Shown: in pieces, positions 1-5,651 of the stretch
How positions within the stretch are numbered: position 1 is the stretch's first letter
Layout of the letters: each line of letters starts with the position of its first letter
From: Saprospiraceae bacterium
Lineage (GTDB): Bacteria; Bacteroidota; Bacteroidia; Chitinophagales; Saprospiraceae
NCBI GenBank assembly: GCA_013002625.1
Contig: JABDJE010000328.1
Span: 1-7,729 of the forward strand
Length of the DNA: 7,729 bases
Direction: 5' to 3'
Notes under the pieces: model-generated
Seen by the model: the letters and a program-made list of their open reading frames with translations, nothing else
Told to the model about the DNA's origin: nothing
Databases searched by the model: none
Position numbers and translations under genes: made by a program

Positions 1-1014
1 GCCGGAGGTTTTACGGGTTTGGCATTGTTTCCAAACACCAATCCTCCCATTGATGATAAGTCCTCCTTACAATTCATTATCAATGCGACCCAATCACTGT
101 TGGTTGATTTTTACCCAATTGGTGCCATAAGTAAAAATATAGAAGGCAAGGAGATTACCGAAATGATGGATATGGCGCACAATGGTGCCGTAGCTTTTTC
201 AGATGGCATAAAGAGTGTTCAACTCAGCGGATTGCTTCTTCGTGCTCTACAATATGCTAAAAGTATAAATGGCTTGATCATACACCATCCGGATGATTCA
301 AGCTTGTCCAATGAAAATCAAATTCACGAAGGAATAGTAAGCACAAGTCTGGGACTGAAAGGAAGTCCGTCAATTGCGGAGGTGCTTACCCTGGAAAGGG
401 ATGTCCTTCTTAGCCAATATGCTGAAACGCAAATATTACTGCATAACTTGTCATCTGGTCAAAGCATTGATCGCCTCAAACAACTGGACAGCGATAATAT
501 CTTTGCTTCGGTCAGTTATTTGAACCTTTGTAAGTCCGACGAGGCCCTTTCCGGCTTTGATGTTCAATATAAAGTCAACCCACCCCTCAGGTCTGAAGTT
601 GATCAACAGGCCTTGGTAAAAGCAACACGCAAGGGGGTTATACAAATCATCAATGCCAACCATGTACCGCTTGAGGAAGAACAAAAAAAGAAAGAATTTG
701 TATATGCAGAATTAGGTGCTATCGGATTACAAACTTGTTTTGCTGCATTGCGCACATTTGCACCTAAATTAGATACAGACACACTGGTTAATTGTCTAGC
801 TATCAATCCGCGTAAAATCCTTGGTTTGGAAAAAATTGAGTTTACCGCGGGTCATTCAGCGAATCTTACAATTTTTGATTTGGATGAACAATGGACATTT
901 GATCGGAATAATAATCATTCAAAATCTAAAAATTCACCCTTCTTTGGGCAAGAATTTGATGCCAAGGTCGTTGGTATAATCAATGGGCGTAAATCCCATT
1001 TCAATAATTATTAA
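1..1014 (+). CDS. Dihydroorotase-like amidohydrolase, probably non-catalytic (5' partial)
   Basis: The reading frame is open from base 1 and gives AGGFTGLALFPNTNPP, the classical dihydroorotase block after the first metal-binding segment, so the gene begins before the window and the TTG at base 19 is internal. 337 residues are visible of roughly 420 expected. Family landmarks are clear: FPNTNPP, AFSDG, YKVNPPLR, a late NPRKILGL and SKSKNSPFFG. Key residues of active dihydroorotases are changed. The metal-binding HVS is HNLS (Asn at 445-447), the TPHH block is SYLN (520-525), and the catalytic TDHAPH is NANHVPL (Asp to Asn at 658-660, last His to Leu at 670-672). One His is kept (HHPDD, 283-288). 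The fold is therefore dihydroorotase, but hydrolysis of dihydroorotate looks unlikely. Inactive pyrC-like proteins that support aspartate transcarbamoylase are known in Pseudomonas; a similar role is one option. Another is a function shared with the DUF4159 gene 8 bases downstream. The first two metal His residues lie outside the window and were not checked. Confidence 0.9.
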   Translation, partial: AGGFTGLALFPNTNPPIDDKSSLQFIINATQSLLVDFYPIGAISKNIEGKEITEMMDMAHNGAVAFSDGIKSVQLSGLLLRALQYAKSINGLIIHHPDDSSLSNENQIHEGIVSTSLGLKGSPSIAEVLTLERDVLLSQYAETQILLHNLSSGQSIDRLKQLDSDNIFASVSYLNLCKSDEALSGFDVQYKVNPPLRSEVDQQALVKATRKGVIQIINANHVPLEEEQKKKEFVYAELGAIGLQTCFAALRTFAPKLDTDTLVNCLAINPRKILGLEKIEFTAGHSANLTIFDLDEQWTFDRNNNHSKSKNSPFFGQEFDAKVVGIINGRKSHFNNY

Positions 1015-1022
1015 AAGAATTA

Positions 1023-1679
1023 ATGCAACAGATAGTATTCATATTACTGGTTCTTTTTTCGGTTCAAAATTTCGATTCAGAACCCACAATTAAACTGGCC
1101 TTGTTGAAATACAGCGGTGGAGGTGATTGGTATGCCAACCCAACTGCACTGCCTAACCTATCCTATTTCTGTAATCAGGAACTGGATACCAACATAGATC
1201 CCAATTATGCAACAGTGGATGTTGGCAGTGCTGAATTATTTAATTATCCATTTGTGCACATGACTGGCCATGGAAATGTTGTATTCTCAGATGCAGAGGC
1301 ACGCAATCTAAGGAACTATCTCATCGGTGGAGGGTTTCTCCATATCGATGACAATTATGGTATGGATCCTTTTATAAGAGTAGCTTTAAAAAAGGTATTT
1401 CCTGAATACACATTGATCGAACTACCGTTTTCACATCCTATCTATCACCAGGCATTTTCATTTGACAATGGACTTCCAAAAATTCACAAGCATGATGACG
1501 GACCTGCTCAGGGATTTGGCATTATCCATGAAGGACGATTAATTTGTTTTTATAGTTATGAGAGTGACCTGGGGGATGGCTGGGAAGACAAGGAAGTCCA
1601 TAAAGACCCTGATGAAATTAGATTGAGAGCATTGAGGATGGGTGCCAATATTGTCAAATATGCCTTCAGTATCGAGTAA
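1023..1679 (+). CDS. DUF4159 domain protein, exported
   Basis: A 218-residue protein matching the DUF4159 family as recalled from its opening block, ALLKYSGGGDWYANPTALPN, and the following HMTGHGNVVFSDAEARNLRNYL and GGGFLHIDDNYG segments. The first about 16 residues (MQQIVFILLVLFSVQ) are a short hydrophobic signal peptide without a lipoprotein Cys, so the product is probably periplasmic. The fold is thought to resemble class I glutamine amidotransferases, but no catalytic Cys-His-Glu triad is evident, and no enzymatic function is known for the family. The ATG lies 8 bases after the stop of the dihydroorotase-like gene on the same strand, so the two are very likely co-transcribed. In other bacteria DUF4159 is found with BatA-type membrane/VWA proteins (recollection, not checked), which would suggest a cell-envelope role for this pair. 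Family assignment is confident; function is open. Confidence 0.88.
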   Translation: MQQIVFILLVLFSVQNFDSEPTIKLALLKYSGGGDWYANPTALPNLSYFCNQELDTNIDPNYATVDVGSAELFNYPFVHMTGHGNVVFSDAEARNLRNYLIGGGFLHIDDNYGMDPFIRVALKKVFPEYTLIELPFSHPIYHQAFSFDNGLPKIHKHDDGPAQGFGIIHEGRLICFYSYESDLGDGWEDKEVHKDPDEIRLRALRMGANIVKYAFSIE

Positions 1680-1716
1680 ATTTTTTGCTAGGAAAAAAAT
1701 AAATATTTGATTTCTC

Positions 1717-1748
1717 TTTGACTTATAAATTAATTGTCTCTACATTAG
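1717..1748 (+). promoter_or_regulatory. Candidate Bacteroidota promoter of the aromatic operon
   Basis: TTTG at 1717-1720 and TACATTAG at 1741-1748 are separated by 20 bases and match the Bacteroidota -33 TTTG / -7 TAnnTTTG pattern, with one mismatch in the -7 box. The same stretch also reads as TTGACT-17-TACATT in the general sigma-70 style. The predicted start of transcription falls about 4-6 bases after 1748, at or next to the first ATG of the leader peptide (1753). The leader would then be translated from a leaderless or nearly leaderless transcript, or from the second ATG at 1762. Assigned by motif only. Confidence 0.5.
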
Positions 1749-1752
1749 TCCT

Positions 1753-1806
1753 ATGAATTTAATGAATAACAATACATATTACTGGTACTTCTATTACGAT
1801 ATGTAA
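1753..1806 (+). CDS. Aromatic leader peptide of a transcription attenuator (Tyr/Trp/Phe)
   Basis: A 17-codon reading frame encodes MNLMNNNTYYWYFYYDM followed by TAA. Codons 9 to 15 (1777-1797) are seven consecutive aromatic residues: Tyr, Tyr, Trp, Tyr, Phe, Tyr, Tyr. Such a run of the end products of the downstream pathway is the hallmark of leader peptides that sense charged tRNA by ribosome stalling, as in enterobacterial trpL and pheL. The frame lies directly upstream of competing RNA hairpins and a terminator, and the operon that follows makes tyrosine. Translation may start at ATG 1753 or ATG 1762; both keep the aromatic run. The Tyr excess (5 of 7) suggests that charged tRNA-Tyr is the main signal, with Trp and Phe as lesser inputs. 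The peptide itself probably has no function after synthesis. Confidence 0.88.
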   Translation: MNLMNNNTYYWYFYYDM

Positions 1807-1854
1807 TCGGAGGGCTCAGTCTATTGTTATTTTCTAAGATAAATATTAGAGTCC
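1781..1854 (+). promoter_or_regulatory. Attenuator: competing 1:2 hairpin and 2:3 antiterminator
   Basis: Two exclusive pairings were traced by hand. The 1:2 hairpin joins 1781-1797 to 1803-1820 around the loop GATAT: ACTG with CAGT (1781-1784/1817-1820), G1785-C1815, T1786-G1814, CTTC with GGAG (1788-1791/1809-1812), and ATTAC with GTAAT (1793-1797/1803-1807), with two mismatches and bulged T1816. Its 5' arm is the aromatic codon run of the leader. The 2:3 antiterminator pairs GGGCTC (1812-1817) with GAGTCC (1849-1854), and can extend through AGT (1818-1820) to ATT (1845-1847) past bulged A1848. Segment 3 is also the 5' arm of the terminator, and GGGCTC of segment 2 repeats the terminator 3' arm exactly. 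A ribosome stalled at Tyr codons would block segment 1 and allow the antiterminator. A ribosome reaching the stop at 1804 would mask segment 2 and allow termination. Established logic for trp-type attenuators; the application here is inferred from pairing. Confidence 0.85.
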
Positions 1855-1874
1855 AAATTGGGCTCTTTTTTTTT
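1848..1874 (+). terminator. Intrinsic terminator of the attenuator
   Basis: AGAGTCC (1848-1854) pairs with GGGCTCT (1860-1866) in a seven-base-pair stem with one G-T wobble and the five-base loop AAATT. A run of nine T (1866-1874) follows at once. The terminator lies inside the transcript between leader peptide and aminotransferase, 17 bases before the start codon, so its purpose is conditional read-through and not the end of the upstream DUF4159 gene. Confidence 0.88.
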
Positions 1875-1891
1875 GTTATAAACTAAAGAAA

Positions 1892-3046
1892 TTGATACAA
1901 GCAGCAACGCGACTTAATCAGGTAGGAAGTTATTATTTCGCAAAGAAATTAGCTTCATTGGCAGAGATAGATAATGAGACTCATCCTGTCATCAATCTTG
2001 GAATTGGAAGCCCAGACTTACAGCCCCCATCGGGTATCATAGAGCACCTATCCAAAGATATAGCTTCAGAATCTGCCCACAGATATCAATCCTATTATGG
2101 CATTTCTGAACTAAGAATGGGGTTTGCTCAATTCTATCAAACCCATTTCAACACGAAGGTCAATTTCGAAAATGAAGTTCTCCCGTTAATCGGATCCAAA
2201 GAAGGTATAATGCATATCTCCATGAGTTTTGTGGAAGATGGTGACATCGTTTTGGTACCGAATCCAGCTTATCCATCCTATGCTTCAGCTGCCAAACTTG
2301 CGGGTGCGCAAGTAGAAAGCTACAAGCTATCATCAGAGCACAATTGGCTGCCAGATTTTCAAGCGCTTGAAACCATGGACCTCCAAAAGGTCAAACTTAT
2401 GTGGGTGAATTACCCTCACATGCCGACCGGTGCAAAAGCTTCAATAGAAGTATTCGAAAGATTGGTAGCATTTGGAAAGAAACATAATATTCTAATATGC
2501 CATGATAATCCTTATGCTTTTATACTGAATGAAAACCCGCTGAGCATTTTATCAGTCCCTGGTGCTAAGGAAACGGCACTCGAGTTATGCTCCCTGAGCA
2601 AATGCTTTAACATGGCAGGATGGCGTGTAGGTGCCGTTATCGGTCACGAGGATTATATATCAACAATTGTGAAGTTTAAAAGCAATATGGATTCGGGCAT
2701 GTTCAGACCCATTCAGGTGGCAGCTGCTAAGGCATTGGCCCTCGGTGAAGAGTGGTTTGAAGCTTTAAATCTAACATATAGAAAAAGGTATCATGAAGCC
2801 AGAAAGATATTTGATCATCTCAATATAAAGTATGAGACAAATGGAGCCGGAATGTTTTTATGGGGTAGAGTTCCGAATGAAAATGGTGTATTCTGGAGTG
2901 ATCTCATTCTGAAGCAAACCAATGTATTTATTACGCCAGGAATAATCTTTGGATCACAAGGTGATAAATATTTGAGAATATCGCTTTGTAGTAAGCCTGA
3001 AGCATTTGCAAAGGCCCTGGAAAGAATTAAAAGTCTGAAGTTATGA
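1892..3046 (+). CDS. Aromatic/aspartate-type PLP aminotransferase
   Basis: A class I/II pyridoxal-phosphate aminotransferase of 384 residues, the usual length. NLGIGSPDLQPP near residue 36 is the substrate-side loop, NYPHMPTGA lies near residue 172, HDNPY at 204-208 carries the Asp that contacts the PLP ring nitrogen, and SLSKCFNMAGWR carries the PLP lysine at residue 237. YLRISLC near the C-terminus has the Arg that binds the substrate carboxylate. Next to tyrA it most likely converts 4-hydroxyphenylpyruvate, and perhaps phenylpyruvate, to the amino acid with glutamate as donor; substrate choice cannot be read from the sequence. The start is TTG at 1892: the frame is closed upstream at 1847-1849, there is no ATG in the first 70 codons, and MIQAATRLNQVGSYYFAKKL fits the family N-terminus. 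The gene is first in the operon, 17 bases after the attenuator T run, and overlaps tyrA by four bases (ATGA). Confidence 0.92.
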   Translation: MIQAATRLNQVGSYYFAKKLASLAEIDNETHPVINLGIGSPDLQPPSGIIEHLSKDIASESAHRYQSYYGISELRMGFAQFYQTHFNTKVNFENEVLPLIGSKEGIMHISMSFVEDGDIVLVPNPAYPSYASAAKLAGAQVESYKLSSEHNWLPDFQALETMDLQKVKLMWVNYPHMPTGAKASIEVFERLVAFGKKHNILICHDNPYAFILNENPLSILSVPGAKETALELCSLSKCFNMAGWRVGAVIGHEDYISTIVKFKSNMDSGMFRPIQVAAAKALALGEEWFEALNLTYRKRYHEARKIFDHLNIKYETNGAGMFLWGRVPNENGVFWSDLILKQTNVFITPGIIFGSQGDKYLRISLCSKPEAFAKALERIKSLKL

Positions 3047-3885
3047 CCATTGGGATTATCGGATTAGGATTAATCGGTGGTTCGATTGCCAAAGATTTAA
3101 AAGCAACGGGGCAATATAGGCTATTGGGATGTGACAGTAATCCTGATCATGCGTCCACTGCTGAATCATTGAACATCGTAGATAAACTTGTTACCCTGGA
3201 TCAGCTCGTAGAAGACTCAAATCTAATCATTCTGGCATTTCCAGTGCATTCAATAGCGCAACATTTGCCCCATATTTTAGATAAAATTAATTCTGCCCAA
3301 ACTGTCGTAGATGTTGGTTCTACCAAGGCAGAAATTCTAAAGCATATTCATACTCATCCGATGCGCGCGCGCTTTGTGGCAGCACATCCTTTGGCAGGAA
3401 CTGAATTTTCAGGACCAACAGCAGCTTTGCGACACCTTTTCAGTGGTAAAAAGAATATCATTTGTAATAGTGTTGACTCGGCACCAGGTGCCCTTGAAAT
3501 GGCCCTAAAGATTTTTAATGCACTGGGAATGGAAAGTTATTTTATGGATGCTGGTGAACATGATAAACATCTGGCCTATGTTTCTCATTTGTCACATATA
3601 AGCTCCTTTGTTTTAAGCTTGACCGTTCAGGATATTGAAAAGGATGAGGAACAAATTTTTAACCTGGCTGGAACTGGTTTCGCTTCGACAGTTCGACTGG
3701 CAAAAAGCAACAGCAAGACCTGGGCACCAATTTTTGATGCCAATTTGGATCATTTAATAAAAGCCCTGGACCATTACCAATATCGACTGGAAGAATTTAA
3801 ATCTGTTTTAAAATCAAGGAAAACAGAAGATACCGAAAGACTAATAATAGAGGCAAATAAAATAAAAGAACTGATTAAAAATTAA
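3043..3885 (+). CDS. tyrA: Prephenate dehydrogenase
   Basis: A 280-residue prephenate dehydrogenase, which oxidatively decarboxylates prephenate to 4-hydroxyphenylpyruvate, the tyrosine-specific step. The N-terminal Rossmann fold shows GLGLIGGS at residues 7-14, and Asp31 after the second strand favours NAD over NADP (inference). VVDVGSTK (88-95), AAHPLAGTE with His115, HDKHLAYVSHLSH (173-185) and STVRLAKS with a substrate-binding Arg follow in the family order. The C-terminal half is the helical dimerisation domain. There is no ACT domain and no fused chorismate mutase, so feedback control must come from the attenuator and from the DAHP synthase-chorismate mutase next door. The ATG overlaps the stop of the aminotransferase gene, and the next gene starts 2 bases after its stop, which indicates translational coupling. 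Confidence 0.94.
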   Translation: MTIGIIGLGLIGGSIAKDLKATGQYRLLGCDSNPDHASTAESLNIVDKLVTLDQLVEDSNLIILAFPVHSIAQHLPHILDKINSAQTVVDVGSTKAEILKHIHTHPMRARFVAAHPLAGTEFSGPTAALRHLFSGKKNIICNSVDSAPGALEMALKIFNALGMESYFMDAGEHDKHLAYVSHLSHISSFVLSLTVQDIEKDEEQIFNLAGTGFASTVRLAKSNSKTWAPIFDANLDHLIKALDHYQYRLEEFKSVLKSRKTEDTERLIIEANKIKELIKN

Positions 3886-3887
3886 AC

Positions 3888-4982
3888 ATGAACGCAACAC
3901 AAGCACAAGAAAAAGAAAAGACCTGGTTAACCAAAGAAAAGAGACCCATCGTGATAGCGGGCCCCTGCAGTGCGGAAACGGAAGAACAGGTAATTGAGAC
4001 GGCAAAGAGACTAAAAGCTACAAATAAAGTAGACATATATCGTGCAGGTATCTGGAAGCCTCGCACAAGACCTAATTCATTTGAGGGAATAGGCGTGCAA
4101 GGGCTGCCATGGCTTCAAAAGGCCAAGGAAGAAACGGGATTTCCATTAACAGTTGAGGTAGCCAAAGCATCTCATGTGGATCTTTGTCTGGAATTTGGAA
4201 TTGATATGTTATGGATTGGAGCACGAACAACGGTCAATCCATTCGCAGTGCAGGAAATTGCCGATGCATTAAGAGGAGTTGATATTCCTATTATGGTAAA
4301 GAACCCGATCAATCCAGATTTATCATTATGGCTCGGGGGTATTGAACGTATTGAAAAAGCGGGTGTACGAGAAATAGGAGGCATACATCGCGGATTTTCA
4401 AATCTGAGTGAAAAGTTCTTTCGAAACACTCCACAATGGAAAATACCACTTGAATTCAAGAGATTGCGTCCAGATCTGCCTTTGCTGAATGATCCTAGCC
4501 ATATATGTGGGCGACGAGACATTCTGCAGGATGTGGGTCAAAAGGCCATGGACCTGAATTTTGATGGCTTAATGATTGAATCTCATATTGACCCTGATAA
4601 TGCATGGAGTGATGCCAAACAACAGATAACTCCCGAAGTGCTCGGTGCTATGATTACGGAAATGGTGTTGCGCGTGGACTATGAGGATGTACCGCAATTA
4701 CAGAGTGAATTGGAAACCTTACGAGATGAAATAAATCATATTGACGATGAAATTCTGAATCTCTTAAGCAACCGAATGATCGTTTCCCGACAGATTGGCG
4801 CTTACAAGAAGGAACATAATATGACCATACTCCAACAGAGGCGATGGGAAAGTATTTTGGATAAGTCAATTACTGAAGCACGCAAACGAAATATGAGTGA
4901 AAAATTCATTGTCAGATTAATTAATGCTATTCATGACGAAAGTATTGACCAACAGGAGGAAATATTCAAAGAAAATACCTAA
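3888..4982 (+). CDS. DAHP synthase (type I-beta) fused to chorismate mutase (AroQ)
   Basis: A bifunctional protein of 364 residues. Residues about 18-265 are a KDO8P-like type I-beta DAHP synthase that condenses phosphoenolpyruvate and erythrose 4-phosphate. Visible motifs are AGPCSAE with the metal Cys27, YRAGIWKPRTRPNSFEG, IGGIHRGFS, NDPSHICGRRD with a metal His, MIESH with a metal Glu, and AWSDAKQQ with a metal Asp. Residues about 270-360 form an all-helical AroQ chorismate mutase: LRDEINHIDDEIL, NRMIVSRQIGAYKK, the QQRRWESIL segment and IHDESIDQQEEIF, with the expected Arg, Lys and Gln positions. The same domain order is known from Porphyromonas and Prevotella enzymes, where the mutase domain lets prephenate inhibit the synthase. 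The first and the prephenate-forming steps of the pathway are thus joined and probably under product control. It is the last gene of the operon, 2 bases after tyrA. Confidence 0.94.
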   Translation: MNATQAQEKEKTWLTKEKRPIVIAGPCSAETEEQVIETAKRLKATNKVDIYRAGIWKPRTRPNSFEGIGVQGLPWLQKAKEETGFPLTVEVAKASHVDLCLEFGIDMLWIGARTTVNPFAVQEIADALRGVDIPIMVKNPINPDLSLWLGGIERIEKAGVREIGGIHRGFSNLSEKFFRNTPQWKIPLEFKRLRPDLPLLNDPSHICGRRDILQDVGQKAMDLNFDGLMIESHIDPDNAWSDAKQQITPEVLGAMITEMVLRVDYEDVPQLQSELETLRDEINHIDDEILNLLSNRMIVSRQIGAYKKEHNMTILQQRRWESILDKSITEARKRNMSEKFIVRLINAIHDESIDQQEEIFKENT

Positions 4983-5004
4983 ATAACTGGTATTGTATTT
5001 GTTA

Positions 5005-5043
5005 CTAACAGATTATATATTAAGTATTTTTATAATTTGTTAG
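5005..5043. repeat. A/T-rich inverted repeat after the aromatic operon, possible terminator
   Basis: CTAACAGATTATA (5005-5017) pairs with TATAATTTGTTAG (5031-5043) over 13 positions with one G-T wobble, enclosing a 13-base loop. It starts 22 bases after the stop of the DAHP synthase gene. The right side is followed by GCTATTTG, not a T run, so it is not a standard intrinsic terminator. It may be a 3'-end stabilising stem or a rho-type or bidirectional stop. The pairing is certain on paper; the role is not. Confidence 0.5.
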
Positions 5044-5071
5044 GCTATTTGAAGATATAATTATAGATTTG
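5040..5071 (+). promoter_or_regulatory. Candidate promoter of the small-protein cluster
   Basis: TAGATTTG at 5064-5071 is a perfect match to the Bacteroidota -7 box TAnnTTTG. A -33 box would be TTAG at 5040-5043 (20-base spacer, one mismatch) or TTTG at 5036-5039 (24-base spacer). The expected start near 5076 leaves about 35 bases before the ATG at 5111. The -33 region overlaps the right arm of the inverted repeat. Confidence 0.4.
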
Positions 5072-5110
5072 AGTCACAGATCGGCCTGATTGGAATCAAA
5101 CAAAACTCCC

Positions 5111-5371
5111 ATGAAAAACTACAATGAAGAATATCTCTTCGATGAAACTCTTGGTCGACATGCTTATTCTTTTTCACTTGGCGTAAAGGAAGTGCTTTTT
5201 TTAAGTATGATTTTATTTTTTGGATTTAGTGGCTTCTCACTGTGCGTTGAGAAAATATATGCATCCAAAACTGATAAGTCTATAGACAATATTACTATTC
5301 ACCAATTGGAAGTTGAAGGACAAAATTCAATTTCTTATGTGGATATGGCTGAATGTCTTGACCAGAAGTAA
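5111..5371 (+). CDS. Small single-span membrane protein, unrecognised
   Basis: An 86-residue protein that matches no family known to me. The ATG at 5111 is chosen over a TTG at 5090 in the same frame because it gives the typical start MKNYNEEYLF and leaves a normal leader after the promoter candidate. Residues about 28-46 (EVLFLSMILFFGFSGFSLCV) form one strongly hydrophobic membrane segment. The N-terminal 27 residues are polar with several acidic and aromatic residues, and about 40 mostly polar, acidic residues follow the helix. No signal-peptidase site or lipoprotein Cys is obvious. It precedes PspC-like and TerB-like genes on the same strand and could be expressed with them, although a 55-base gap follows. 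The weak point is that the reading frame is short; the coding call rests on the promoter, the ATG and the sensible membrane topology. Confidence 0.55.
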   Translation: MKNYNEEYLFDETLGRHAYSFSLGVKEVLFLSMILFFGFSGFSLCVEKIYASKTDKSIDNITIHQLEVEGQNSISYVDMAECLDQK

Positions 5372-5426
5372 ATAATTTTACATTTTAGCCTGTACAGATC
5401 ATCTATATATTCATATATTTAGAACA

Positions 5427-5645
5427 ATGATACAAGGCATTCGACATATTATAGAGAAATCAGTCTTTGGTGTATGCTCCCAGATTGCGCACAAGATGGG
5501 TATTGCAAGTTCCAGAGTCAGACTTTATTTCATCTATCTCTCTTTTGTAACCCTGGGATCTCCGATTATCATTTATTTGATTCTGGCTTTTTGGATTAAT
5601 ATCAAATCATATTTAAGAAAAGGATACAGATTGCTGCTTGATTAA
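5427..5645 (+). CDS. PspC-like small membrane protein
   Basis: A 72-residue protein with the PspC domain pattern. KSVFGVCSQIAHKMGI at residues 11-26 corresponds to the family's opening segment (usually GVCaGlAeyfgi), and SSRVRLYFIYLSFVTLGSPI continues it. A hydrophobic stretch, about residues 34-58, ends in IYLILAFWINI and makes one or two membrane passes, followed by a basic tail (SYLRKGYRLLLD). In Enterobacteria PspC belongs to the phage-shock envelope response; short Bacteroidota relatives are often labelled transcriptional regulators without experimental support. No DNA-binding domain is visible here. The TerB-like gene begins 6 bases after the stop, so the two are almost certainly one transcription unit. 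Confidence 0.75.
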   Translation: MIQGIRHIIEKSVFGVCSQIAHKMGIASSRVRLYFIYLSFVTLGSPIIIYLILAFWINIKSYLRKGYRLLLD

Positions 5646-5651
5646 ACTCCA

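Noticed and set aside
19..21. TTG as the start of the dihydroorotase-like gene
   Set aside because: The frame is open to base 1 and the residues before it (AGGFTG) belong to the family block, so the gene is truncated by the window edge.
1680..1700. ATTTTTT...AAAAAAT palindrome as a terminator of the DUF4159 gene
   Set aside because: The stem would be only A-T pairs around a short loop, with no T tail after it; it is too weak to call.
1753..1890. T-box or protein-binding riboswitch in front of the aromatic operon
   Set aside because: No T-box sequence or specifier loop is visible and the transcript is too short; the aromatic ORF with competing hairpins explains the region fully.
4172..4869. 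Minus-strand open frames within the DAHP synthase-chorismate mutase gene
   Set aside because: The plus strand encodes a clear two-domain enzyme; the reverse frames look like random translation.
5090..5110. TTG at 5090 as the start of the small membrane protein gene
   Set aside because: An ATG at 5111 gives a more natural N-terminus; the seven added residues show no family support.
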